From Fratercula arctica (taxonomy: Eukaryota > Chordata > Aves > Charadriiformes > Alcidae): a stretch of 64,000 nucleotides of DNA. The DNA lies in the NCBI GenBank assembly GCA_947846985.1, contig CANTUZ010000004.1, positions 56,211,672 through 56,275,671 of the forward strand, in the 5' to 3' direction. Each line of letters begins with the position of its first letter. The first letter of the stretch is position 1. The notes below the pieces were generated by a model that did no database searches, was not told the DNA's origin, and saw only the letters and a list, made by a program, of their open reading frames with translations. A program made the translations under genes and the position numbers. Of the stretch, positions 25,901 through 36,876 are shown one piece after another.

Positions 25901-28561
25901 ACTCCTAGGAAGAATAGTAAAATCTGCAACAAACAAACTTCTGCATCATTCTGAACTGAAAAGGAGGAGGTGAATCCCCAACTGATGTTGTCAGCAACAA
26001 GACCAATCTGCCTGTAAAATTGGAGACCTCCGTCATTTTTGCTTAAAAAAGACTGCAGTATGTGCTAGGTATAGTTATGGCTTGTGACACGTTAGCTCTG
26101 CTAACAAGTCCTCCATAGCATGGAGGGTTACAATATTTGTTTGAATTTGATGGTGTTCCAATTTCAGATGAAAACCCAGGCACTGACAGCAGACTCCAAA
26201 GCAGCTGAAAATTTCCAGCCAGCTTTAATAACACATAATGAAACCATTCTTAAGCTACACAGCAGAAAGACAGCATAGTATGCACTGTACTTTACAAGAT
26301 CTTCTTTGCTTAGTAATAGTCTTTATAGGAAGATTTAAAATACAGTCAATTCCCTCTGCTTAGAGTGCAGAACCTCCGCAAGCATTGCAGGGATCTCTTC
26401 TTTATAGAGGTGAAGTTGAATTTAAGGAATCAAATGACGTGTGCCATTTTCACCAAAAAGAGAAAATGACTTTGGAGTGCAGAGGCTTCCTATATTCAAA
26501 ATGGGAAGCAGAACCTTGTGTCCCCACAACTTTTACTTCCCATGTCTGTACATAAATAATGGTATTCCTTCCCTGAGGAAGCGGGCACTGACGGAAGAGA
26601 TCTCTGAGGCAAGAAGGAAATAGTGCAATAAAGCTCCCATTTAATTATCCTCTCTGCTGGAGTCACCCACAAAGCTCAGCCAAAGAAGTTCCTCCACCTT
26701 GACTGACTTTCCTCTAACAACAATGCCAAAAATTGCCAATAGGCAGAAAAACATCTATATGTGTGAGAGATGTAAAATTTAGTGGAGAAAGCCCCTGAAC
26801 GTTGTCATGAGTGAGATATTTGCCAACAAGGAATTTATAGAAATACCAAAATAAGAAATAAAGAGGCAATATCTGGAAGGAACTTGATTCCTCCAAAAAA
26901 AAAAAAAGGTGACATTCGGTTTCTAAATATTATTTCCTCACTCTCTTCTCTTCTAGTCCGTATCTGAGCCTTACTGAATGGAAGACAACTACAGATCATA
27001 AAAAGTGTGAGTACAGGACCTACTTGTTGAAAGCATAATTTGTGCTTTTAAGTCAGAGACAGTTCCTTTGTTTCTCATGCAGATGAGACTTACTTCAGCA
27101 AAGAAATATATATACAGTAGTCCAGCAACTTTACTGGAAGAGAGAGGTTGTTTGTAAATGGGCCAATTTTGTTAGAAAGGAATTCTTTCATCTGTAGGAA
27201 AATGCTTTCCTCTAATATCTACCTGAAAAATACATTTAGAGATATCTTGCTCCTCAGACCCTCACGGATATGCCTTCGTATGCCAGCTGCAGGCACGAAG
27301 GCACTTTTGGCTCTTATGAACACAGATGTGAGTAACCTAAGTGGGGCCCTAAGGGATCTCTTTCTCTGTGGCATTAACCACTCTTTGTCCCACAGGGGCA
27401 TGAGGGTCCCCAGAGGGCTCAGAACTGGGTCCTGAACCCCTGCCTTCCTTTCCAGGTGTGAAATTGCCTGAGGGCCCCCACTTTAGGCCCTGTTATTAGG
27501 TGTGTGGCAAAGAACTGCCAGAAGCAAACTGCAGCAGGGCTCTTCTCTGTTTGCAGGTCCAACAGGAGCTCAGCACCAACCGCATGAACCAAAAGAAGTT
27601 CAGGAGCTCAATGAACCAAGATGAGCTCAGGAGCAGGAGCCTGGCCCCCGCAGCAGTCATGTCCAGCTGCTGTTATTCCTATGGCCCTAGGACTGAAGGC
27701 TGTATGTCTTTGTGCAGGTAGAAGTGCTACAGCTCAACCTGAGACATTTCCAATCCAGGAATATATTGGTGTTTAATAACCACAGCAGTGAAGGGAGAAA
27801 TTAGAAAGAGATCTGAAACTGGGTATTACACATTCCAGGTGAGCGCTCTGAGAAGGATAAAAACCATGGGCACAAATGTGACCTTTTCCTACGTGTGGGA
27901 GAAACGAGTCTGGAGAATACCTACTGAGTTAATGCTTGTGGGTCATATCAAGAATATCTGTCCCGATTCATAAGTGTATGCAAAGTGCAAAATGCTTTTG
28001 CTACCAAGTCTTCTGCTCTTTCACATGCACCCTGGAGCAAAAATGCAGATGCAAAAAGCCATTGGGCACCTTCAAGTTTAAGTAGGAAATGAAAAAGATT
28101 TTTAAAGATCTCACCTGCACATAAAATCATATTTAAATGTCCTAAGTGTGAATTAGGCAAGCAAAGCACTGTGCAGACATACTTCTAAATAGTTAAAGCA
28201 GAAGAACTCCTCCTTTTAATACAACGCATGCTTGATGAAGTTGCCAAAATGAGACCTGGCATAATTCCTTTAAAATGTTACTAACAGGAAGGACCAAGAG
28301 TCCTCTGTGCACAGCCAGCAACAGTGCAAACCCTCCGGGGATGTCCTGCTATATGACTCGGTTTGTTCTGGAAGCACTGGTAGAAGTGTAAGGGACATAA
28401 ACCCTCACAGGGAGACAGGTGAGGATGCGAATGGATGGTCAGCCTGTCCCACTGTGACAACTGTGTCTGGGCTCTAATGCTGCAAACACAACGCCAGGCA
28501 GATGACACCCCATGAGCAGGCACCCCACCTAACGTTTAGTGTATGGGGTAGCTGCGAGCTT
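22937..28561. other. unique noncoding DNA with low-complexity and GC-richer patches
   Basis: No gene is recognised. A T/C-rich low-complexity run lies at about 24248-24330. GC-richer patches lie at about 25400-25690 and 27240-27720. Within the second, 27557-27717 has a strong acceptor (TTCTCTGTTTGCAG) and a CAG|GTAG donor around a 161-nt segment open in one frame. The same signals could belong to a noncoding RNA or be chance. The 127-codon frame opening near 25033 shows no familiar motif. Confidence 0.4.
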
Positions 28562-28828
28562 TCATAGAAACATAGAATACTTTGGGTTGGAAGGGACCTT
28601 TAAAGGTCATCTAGTCCAACCACTCTGCAGTGAGTTGGTTGGACTTCAACTAGATCAGGTTGCTCAGAGCCCTGTCCAACCTGTCCTTCAATGTTTCCAG
28701 GCATGGGGTATCTTACATCCCTCTAGGCAACCTATTCCAGTGTTTCACCACCCTTATTGTAAGAAATTTCTTCCTTATATCTACCTAAATTTACTCTCTT
28801 TTAGGCTTTCCCTGGCTTAGGGCCTGCA
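28562..28828 (-). mobile_element. CR1 LINE, 5'-truncated 3' end
   Basis: This is a well-preserved CR1 3' region read as reverse complement. It starts with the terminal 'tcatagaaacatagaat' repeat, then 'gggttggaagggacc', 'ggtcatctagtccaacc', 'agatcaggttgctcagagc', 'atgtttccaggcatgggg' and 'tgtttcaccaccctt', and finishes in the region that joins the end of the reverse transcriptase frame. The element points to the minus strand, with its 3' end at the low coordinate. It is about 265 bp and has no intact coding sequence. The high-coordinate edge is approximate. Confidence 0.95.
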
Positions 28829-30355
28829 GCATAACCTGGATCTCCAGGAGGGACATCAGTCGATGCCCTTCGTTGTGCAACGGGAATATAAATCTACATG
28901 GAGAAAAGATAGAGGGCACAGAGCTTTATTATTTTCAGTCATGTCTCTAATATTACCCTGTCTGTTATGTTTTCTGATCTCTGAGTGACATGCAGCAGCT
29001 TGGACTAGATTTGTTACTAATCATACCTTCCCAGTAACACTGAAATCATCTCTATGAAAATCAAGCTCTAGTGCTCGGAGTGTGTTTACTTCCATGCCTC
29101 AGAAACACCTCGTAGTCTCCTTGAATAGCTGCAGGTTGCAGGAACACCACGTGTGTTCTGTTCTAAGTGGGCAAGCCATTAAAAAAGCTGTCAAGACACA
29201 ATCACAGCCTGGCGGCAGTGAAAGGGCTAAAAAATGGTAGCCACAACCATGTGCTTTGTATTTATGAATGTGAAGCCTAGTAAGAAAAGAAACATGAGTT
29301 TGTAAGATTAATGAAGTTTCAAAGCTCCATGAGCTCCATAGGTAGGATAAATCTTGCTATTGAATCACAGTAAAGTTTTAATTGACTAAATTTACTGGTA
29401 CATTTTATTGAAAATTCCTATAACTTTGGAACAAAGCACTACATGGAGCAGGCTGGGGAGGAAGATAAGCCTTTGCTGCCTATTCATTATTTATCTTTTT
29501 TTATTATTTCTAAACTAAATATAGTGTTATAATAGATCTTGATTATCATCATGCCTTCCATATTCTGTTTACATTAAAAATTAAAAAAGAAATCAATATA
29601 AAAGAATTTCAAATACAGCGCACCAAAAGAAAAAATAAAAACCCGCTTTGTGAAGAAATTATGTTCTTCCTGCAGAACAAGTGACTTTGCAGGCTATGAA
29701 TAGCAGTCTTTCAGTAAGCCACCTAACAGACTTTGATAGAATTATAATTTATGATGTATTACTTGGACAAAACAATAATAATATTTTATCCCAGGAAAGC
29801 TTGCATCAAGATTAGCGAGGTAGCATATTTCAACTTTTATTTTCCTCCATTTTCAGTGCCAGGAAAATAAAAGAAGTCTTGTTTATATTGTCAACTGGAG
29901 AACAGCTCCTACCTTGTGAGTTTTCATAGTACACTTAATTTCTTGGGAGAATTTAAACTGATCCACCTTGGAACATATTTGTTAACTATGCTTTCTTAGA
30001 GAAAATATTTACTATTACATCATTATCTGAAATAGCATTTCAACTTGTGAAATGCAAGGATTCTGCTTACAGCTGCAAGGATGCTGCTTACAACCTTCTA
30101 GCAGTTTTACTAGAGATCTTTTTGAAGGTGTATTTAAGTTTTTTAGTAAATTTCCTCTTACGATATTTGACTGAGAAAAATAATAACCACACCATTACTA
30201 ATATTTATTTAACAATTCATACACCATATTAAATGTCACTTTTTAAGTTCCAAAATGTAGATCATACAGATCATCATATGTACATCGCAATTTTTTAATC
30301 CAGTGTAGGAGAATGTCTTACTTTCCTCTTGGTTTAAAAAAACCTCAGCCTATAC
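28829..30355. other. unique noncoding DNA
   Basis: AT-rich, with several A-rich stretches around 29570-29640. No recognised feature. Confidence 0.5.
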
Positions 30356-30361
30356 AGGGAC

Positions 30362-30957
30362 TTGGGGAGGAAAGTCCCTCCTGCTGTAAGAGAAGATCAG
30401 GTTCGTGACCACCTGAGGAACCTGAACATACATAAGTCTATGGGACCTGATGAGATGCATCCCAGAGTCCTGAGGGAACTGGCTGATGTAGTTGCCAAGC
30501 CACTTTCCATCATATTTGAAAAGTCAGTTCAGTCAGGCGAAGTCCCTGGTGATTGGAGACATTCAAGGCCAGGCTTGATGAGGCTCTGAGCAACCTGATC
30601 TAGTTAAAGATGTCCCTGCTTACTGCAGGGGGGCTGGACTAGATGATCTTTAAAGGTCCCTTCCAACCCAACACATTCTATGATTCTATGATATGACTGG
30701 AAAAAGGGAAACATTGCACCCATTGTTAAAAAAGGGTATAAAGGGGGACCCTGGGAACTGCCAACCTGTCAGCCTCACCTCTGTGCCTGGGAAGATCATG
30801 GAACAGATCCTCCCAGAAGCTACGCTAAGGCACATGGAGGACAGGGAGGTGATTCAAGACAGGCAGCATCGCTTTACCAAAGGCAAGTTCCACCAGACCA
30901 ACCTAGTGGCCTTCTATGATGGAGTGATTACATCAGTGGACAAGGGAAGAGCTATGG
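30362..30957 (+). pseudogene. CR1 reverse transcriptase fragment, interrupted
   Basis: The first block (to 30557) carries the start of the LINE reverse transcriptase domain: a [25 protein letters not shown] motif, then [13 protein letters not shown] and SGEVPGDW. The second block (from 30694) picks up at the Trp-Lys-Lys of the same strand, followed by [25 protein letters not shown] and a [19 protein letters not shown] stretch. In intact CR1 this is followed by DFSKAFD, but here it is lost by deletion. Between the two blocks sits an unrelated CR1 3' end. There is no endonuclease domain and no active site, so no activity is possible. The family identity is secure from the order and spacing of the motifs. 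Confidence 0.9.
30558..30693 (+). mobile_element. short CR1 3' end nested inside another CR1
   Basis: 136 bp of CR1 3' untranslated region: it begins 'gacattcaaggccaggctt', runs through 'agcaacctgatctagtt' and 'ggactagatgatctttaaagg', and ends in two copies of ATTCTATG. It splits the reverse transcriptase frame of the host CR1. The bases before it (TGATTGGA, 30550-30557) and after it (TGACTGGA, 30694-30701) match at 7 of 8 positions. Removing the insert and one copy restores the expected codon order of the host, so this looks like a target-site duplication. Confidence 0.88.
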
Positions 30958-31206
30958 AAAATTTAGGGAAATTTAGGGAAAATTTAGAATAGATAATGAA
31001 GACATTTTTTGCAATGAAGGTGGTGAAACACTGGAACAGGTTGCCCGGAAAAGTGATAGATGCTCCATCCCTGGAAACATTCAAGGTCAGGTTGGATGGG
31101 ACTCTGAACAACCTGATCTAGTTGAAGATGTCCCTGCTCATTGCAGGGGGGTTGGACTAGATGACCTTTAAAAGGTCCCTTCCAACCCAAACTAGTCTAT
31201 GATTCC

Positions 31207-32852
31207 TTTTTCTTTAAATCACCAAAATGCATTAATGCCATCAATTTAAAAAAAAAAAACAAAACAAACCCAAACAGATTTCTTTATGCATGCATAGCTC
31301 TGATAAAACAGATAAGGAAAAATACATAAAGTGTCTAACAGAATGCTTTAAAACAGGTTGGTTTTATTCTTAATAATGATAATGAAATAAGCATTATTCA
31401 AGTCAATTTTTCTGCAGTGTGTGAGAACCTGTTTATATTCTTGAAATAACCTGTGAAAAGCTTATTTCTGATTAAGTGTGATGGTGTTCATAGGACACAA
31501 GCCTTTTTCAAAGGGAATATATCCCAGGCATAGATGTATTTTCCTTTTTGCTATGGCTCTGAATGGAACAAGTATTCAGCCTCACCTCCCCTGCACACTC
31601 AAAAATATAGATCTAGACCCTTTGAGTATCATAAGGAAGAACTAAAAATATATTTCAAAGACCCACACGCATTTTAAGATTTTGCATTTGCCTTTTGGGT
31701 TTTGATCTTTTAGAATTCACAAAGTTTTCACCATAGCACTGAGGACAGAGAATTAACTAAAGTTAAAAATGAAAGAGTTATAATCACATGACTTCAGGAG
31801 CTTTGGATATTAGAGATGCACCAAATATCTTTACCTTCCAACAGAATTAGATTGATGGCAATACCATCAGAACAGCAGAGAATATAGAGACATAAATACA
31901 GGGAATGACCTGACTTCCTGTTTAGCTCTTTTGTATTTTAAAGCCCTAATATATTAAATCAGAGAGATACTAAACCCAAGTGCATCTTCATGCCCTGCCA
32001 TGGATACATTTGTTTTCACTGAGCCTTACTTCTGTTATGTCCTAAAAATATAAGGTTATAGAGTACTGTCTCAATAATAAAATCATAATTATACTGTTAG
32101 CAGTTTGGCTGCATTATTTGTTTCTCCTTCCACTAAAACCTGAAACAGAGCAACTAATCAATCAAAACAAAAAAAATCACAGATGAGTAAAGCCAGCTGT
32201 CTTCAATTTGCCCATTGCAGTGTGAAATTGAACAAATTCAGCTTTTTGAGGGGGAGCTGTGTTTTGTGGAAAAAACATTTTATTAACATATTAAGTGCTT
32301 AGGAGTCACACAGAGAAGAGAGTCTGTCTTTTCTCCTGTGGTATCAAAGGCGTCCATCATATTTACAAATACCCGTTCTGCACAGCCACTTTCTGTAACT
32401 GATGAATTGATGAAAACACCTGTCAACATTTAAGGTCCAGGGCATGATTTTCTTTAAAGTGCATCATGAAGATACTCAGTTTCTTTTGTGGTTTGTCAGC
32501 CGTCGAGTTTTAAAAGGGCATGTGTTGCCATTCCTTTAATGTAGCTCCTTCATGGTATAAGGCTTTTGCCTCTGGAAATTTACCTGCCTTCTGATGGCTG
32601 ATTTTTCTCTCACATCTGTAGGAATCAATTAACCCCCACAGATTTTACATCAGCATTTGCAGGGTGGATGAGAAGGAGCACTCAAGTGCCAGGTTTTACA
32701 TCCCTTGTGTGTCACTGGTCCTCTAATCTAGTTCAGACAAATGAACTGAAATCATTTAACTAGGAGTTACAGCTGCTGCATGAAATAAAATCTCCTCCCC
32801 AACTTCTGCTTTTCCTTCTCTCAAATGGTCATACCTTACTTATTTTTTCAAA
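31207..32852. other. unique noncoding DNA
   Basis: An A-rich run just after the CR1 (31244-31270) is followed by AT-rich sequence with no recognised feature. Confidence 0.5.
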
Positions 32853-32895
32853 GAACCATATAATAGTTTGGGTTGGAAAGGACTTTTAAAGGGAT
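32853..32895 (-). mobile_element. very short CR1 3' end
   Basis: About 43 bp matching the reverse complement of the CR1 terminus: 'aaccatataatagtttgggttggaa', then 'ggacttttaaaggga'. It is an extreme 5' truncation or the remnant of a larger copy. Supported by the core 'tttgggttggaa' and its position relative to the degenerate terminal repeat. Confidence 0.6.
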
Positions 32896-35800
32896 CATTT
32901 TTGAGTGTATGCTATAAAATCAACACAAACATTACAAACAATTTCACTTCTCAATCCAGTTGTTAACGTGTTCTGCCCTGCTCTGCCTAGGGCTCAGGGT
33001 CAGGAAAGTTTCCTTAGCACAAGTAAAGAAAGTTACATTCTCCCTACACGAGCTACAATGGGAGCAGGAGATGGGCAAAAGAGAGCACAGACATGCCTAG
33101 ACAAACTCCTGGCCTCATTTCCAGGATGACCTGACTCCAACGTTTTGCTTGTTTCCAGCTCAGGGTAGGAGAAATCACCTTATTCCCTGCATTTATGTCT
33201 TTGTAGTCTTCAGTCAATGAGGTGGAAGATAGAGGTAGACAGAGGACTTATGCTTTGTTCAGCATTGCCTTTATTCTTTGATTTGCCGACAGCTGAAATG
33301 GTAGGAAAATGACCAGTTCATTGATCAGACATTAGTGGGAATGAAAAGCCACATTTACCTAATAAACTGCATTGAGGAGAAATGAGTAGGGACTTTTCCA
33401 AATCCTCAATTTATATATTTCATGTGGAGGAAATATTATGGCCCTGGGAATGTATTTATCTAGAGATAGCTAAATATCTTCTATATGCTGTTGCTTTCTT
33501 CTATTTTGCACAATAATTTCATTCAATTCTTTGTAGTCTAAACTAATTTCCTCCACCACAGCATTTTATTATTTGCTGATTGTCCCTAGGTAGCTTAATT
33601 ACTGGTAAGAGGATAATGAAGTAAACCTGGAGCCAATATTTAAGTAGAGTGGAACTACTCAAGTGTAATGAGCATTTTAAATTTGCCTTTTAGTACTTTA
33701 TAAAGACCTATAATGAAATGCCACTTTCCCTCCCACCTTGCCTATTAAAAGGCTGTCAGGAGTTGGTACACTGCAATCAACATCAAGGGGCAATGTGCCT
33801 GCCAGGAGGGGGTGCTGCCTGCTGGGCAGGCTCTTCTGGGGCTCCATTTGCTCTCATAGCATCTTCACTAAAACAGAAAAACAAGAGCACTGGGGTCTTA
33901 AAAGGTCTCCTGGTGTTTCTTCTTTACCTCAAGGAGACTATTATGAGCTAGCGTTGATGTCCTCACACATTCTAGCAAAGTTCATTATTTTCAATATACT
34001 TAAAAACTTACCATAATTTCAATTACATCAGCTGGACTTCGCTCTTAAATGTTTTGTTTTTCCTCCTTTTGCAGCAGGCTTCAAACCAGAGCTGACTTCA
34101 TTTCTAGTGACAAGAAAACTCCCTTTACTCTCTCACATGTGGTCTGTGTGATGTCAATCCAAGAAGGAATGGCCCAGATACTGGCATGCACTTGCTCATG
34201 ACTGGATTGATGGCTCCTCCTTGATGTGCGCACAGGTTGCTCCTAGGTGGTGCCTGTGCTGGCATCAGGAGGGACTGTTTGGGCATACGGGGAAGGGAGG
34301 AGAGGATTTAGCTCTATGCGTTTAGCTGCGCTTTGCCTCTTACCCTCCAATTCAGAAAATGAGTCCTGCCTTGTTTCCTTGACTGGCATAGATTTAGCCC
34401 AAAGGACCAAGCTGAAACTTGAGTGATAGCTTCTCTTTTGCAATTTCTTTTCTTTGTGATTTACATGCAGTGACTAAATCAGCTATGGCCTACTAGGTGA
34501 CAGCAAATGGTGCTTCTTTTCCAGCTGATCACATGCTATAAAATATACATAACAAAGGCTGAAGCCTCAAGCCGTACTTACTGGTAGGAGCCTCATGGCC
34601 TCCTCATGAGGTCTATAAAGATGTGATGCCTTCAGCCACATCTCTCAAGTGTTTGAAGTGTTATCATTTTATAGCTAGGGGACTTGTTAATGTGAAAGGT
34701 GCTCTATAAGCTATTACTTATGGGCAGTCTTGTATGAACTAAATTTGCAATCTATTCTTTTAAACCATCACATTCATTTTGATGCAATTTAGAAAATATG
34801 TAGTATTTCAGTCATGAAGGATTTTATTTTAATAAAAGTAATAAGGGAGCTTCAAGGGTTGTGATTATTACTGGATAGCCACATCCTTGGGGAATTAGAA
34901 CCATTTAGATACTCTTTCTGTCCAATTAAAATATGTCACCGTGGGATTAAATGTTAGGACATATACCAGGAGTAATGATTTCATGCCTTATTAGGTGCAA
35001 ATAAATGCTAAAAAGACAAGAAAGATAACAGGCCAAATTAACTCTTGGGGCGAGTGGGACAAGGCTCTGTTGAGTTCTGCACACTTTCTGTGCCCAATAT
35101 GCCACGACTGGATTCAGCCAAGTAAGCTTTTATGGCTGTGATATCTATGGTGGGTACTGACTCTGTTGTAGATATGTATTGCACCATAATTCAAGAAGAC
35201 TCAGCTCACAAACTGAAGATCCATCCGACACTGACAACACGGATCTTGCTCGGGCTTGTTTTTACAGGAGTTTTGGCTGAGCAATGTAGACAGGGGCTAA
35301 TGGTGCCTGTGCTGTTGGTGTTAAGCACAGCAGCAGGGACATCTAGCGCACAGGTCTCTTAATGGCCCAGTGGCAATGGGTTAAATCCACTATGGTTAGC
35401 ACCATAGCGTTTCATTTTAGTTAGCTTGCTTTCCAACGGCACTCGCTCTTCAGCCGGACTCCTTTCTCAGGAAAAGGGAGGAACTAAAACTGCACCAAGG
35501 TGTATCACTGAGCAACAAACCACCTAAATTACCTGGTAGTAAAGGGTGAGGAGAGGCTCATTCTGAGCCTGCTGAGGGAGTTCAGCTCCAAAGTCTGGTC
35601 TGGGGAGACACAACGAGCCATCAGCAGCCAGGAACTCGCCCTTAATATCTGCAGTTGCCTGAACCTCACAAGAACAGCAATGGCTGAAGGGCTTGCACTC
35701 TTCTCCTCCCCAGTTCAACCAGTAGCACAGTGAATATCCCCACATGGGAAGGGTAACAGAGACTGTCCTCTTCTCTCCAACAGGATTTAAACTAACAAAG

Positions 35801-36795
35801 GATCGCAAATATTTCTTGGTCTATTCTGTGAATGAGTTTATTTCAACCCCTTCTGTTGAGACTGTTACATTTTACATGGAAGGAGTAAATAAGTGCTGAT
35901 GAAGAGCATAGAGAAAGACCGGCTCTGTAGCCCAGGACACGCTCACTTGTGCAGGAGAGGGAGATCAGCCTGCAGTGAAATTTTGGAGCGTAGACTGGAA
36001 TTCAGTGTCCCCTTCAGCGGACACATGACTTGACAGGCTGTAGCACCAGTCTCCCTACTTCTCTTTGGACAAGTTAATACTTCTTGCATCTTTCACAGAT
36101 TTCTCAGATCCCCTTCAGCTCAATAGAATTATGCTGTATGCTTATGAATTATGTGCATGCTTAAAGGCAAGCATGCAATTAAGTTGATTAGTTCATTTAG
36201 AGACAGATTTATATAACTGTCATTTATCTGAACTAAGTTTTGCACACCTTTGAATAAGAAACTATTATCATGGTCTTCATATTACCTTTCGCTAAAGTAG
36301 GATCATTTCCAAAGCTTGGAATTGATATGTCATGTTACATATGCTCAAATTATTTAATGTTACTCCCTAGGTTATGTAAGCACGACAAATCAGCTGCAGG
36401 CAATTTGTTAAGCAGCTTGACTTTCCTTCAAACCTACTCAAACCTTTTGGCCTCTCTTAAAGAAGGTGAAAATGGCGACCAATCCACATTAATTTTGAAA
36501 ATTGGTGCAGCTAGGAAAAGAGTGGACAAGTAAAGGCTAGCAATCAAATGTCTCAAATGTAGCCCACGGTGTATCTACTGGACAACAGTCCTTGGTTATG
36601 TCAAAAAGATACTGAATTTAAAATATAAATCTCTGTAAGTAAGAACAGGTTGATATTTAAAAATAAAATAACCTTCTTAATTCTGCTATTTAATGAAAGA
36701 AGCTGATTTATGGCTCACTGATCACATTTCTAACTCTTTGTCTTTATTAAGTAGTTACAAATTTCACTATATACCAACTCAAAGGGCGTACTTAC
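32896..36795. other. unique noncoding DNA
   Basis: No recognised gene or repeat. Open frames under 100 codons are scattered on both strands without motifs. Confidence 0.5.
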
Positions 36796-36876
36796 GCTCA
36801 TCACAGTGGGCAAAATCCTTCTGCAGATTTTCCCCAAGTGACCGTTGTGACATTTTGTAGTTCAGATGGATCACAA
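36796..36876 (-). other. candidate 81-nt internal exon (unassigned)
   Basis: On the minus strand a pyrimidine-biased acceptor (GCTTTGAACCCACAG) precedes the segment, and GAGC|GTAAGTACG, a near-consensus donor, follows it. The length is 81 nt (27 codons), phase 1 at both ends. The one fully open frame reads VIHLNYKMSQRSLGENLQ and then KDFAHCDE. The other two frames contain stops. Symmetric phase and good signals make it better than a random open segment. I do not recognise the peptide and could not link partner exons, so it may be a cryptic splice pair. Confidence 0.22.

Larger units (their letters stand above)
30356..31206 (+). mobile_element. CR1 LINE, internally deleted, carrying a nested CR1
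   Basis: This plus-strand CR1 is 5'-truncated just upstream of the reverse transcriptase domain. It contains the first part of the domain (30362-30557), is interrupted by a second CR1 end (30558-30693), resumes in the same protein region (30694-about 30957), and then jumps straight to the 3' untranslated region and the 'ggttggactagatgacc' tail ending near 31206. The jump removes the middle and C-terminal parts of the polymerase, including the catalytic aspartates. The element is non-functional. The low-coordinate edge is uncertain by about 10 bp. Confidence 0.93.
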
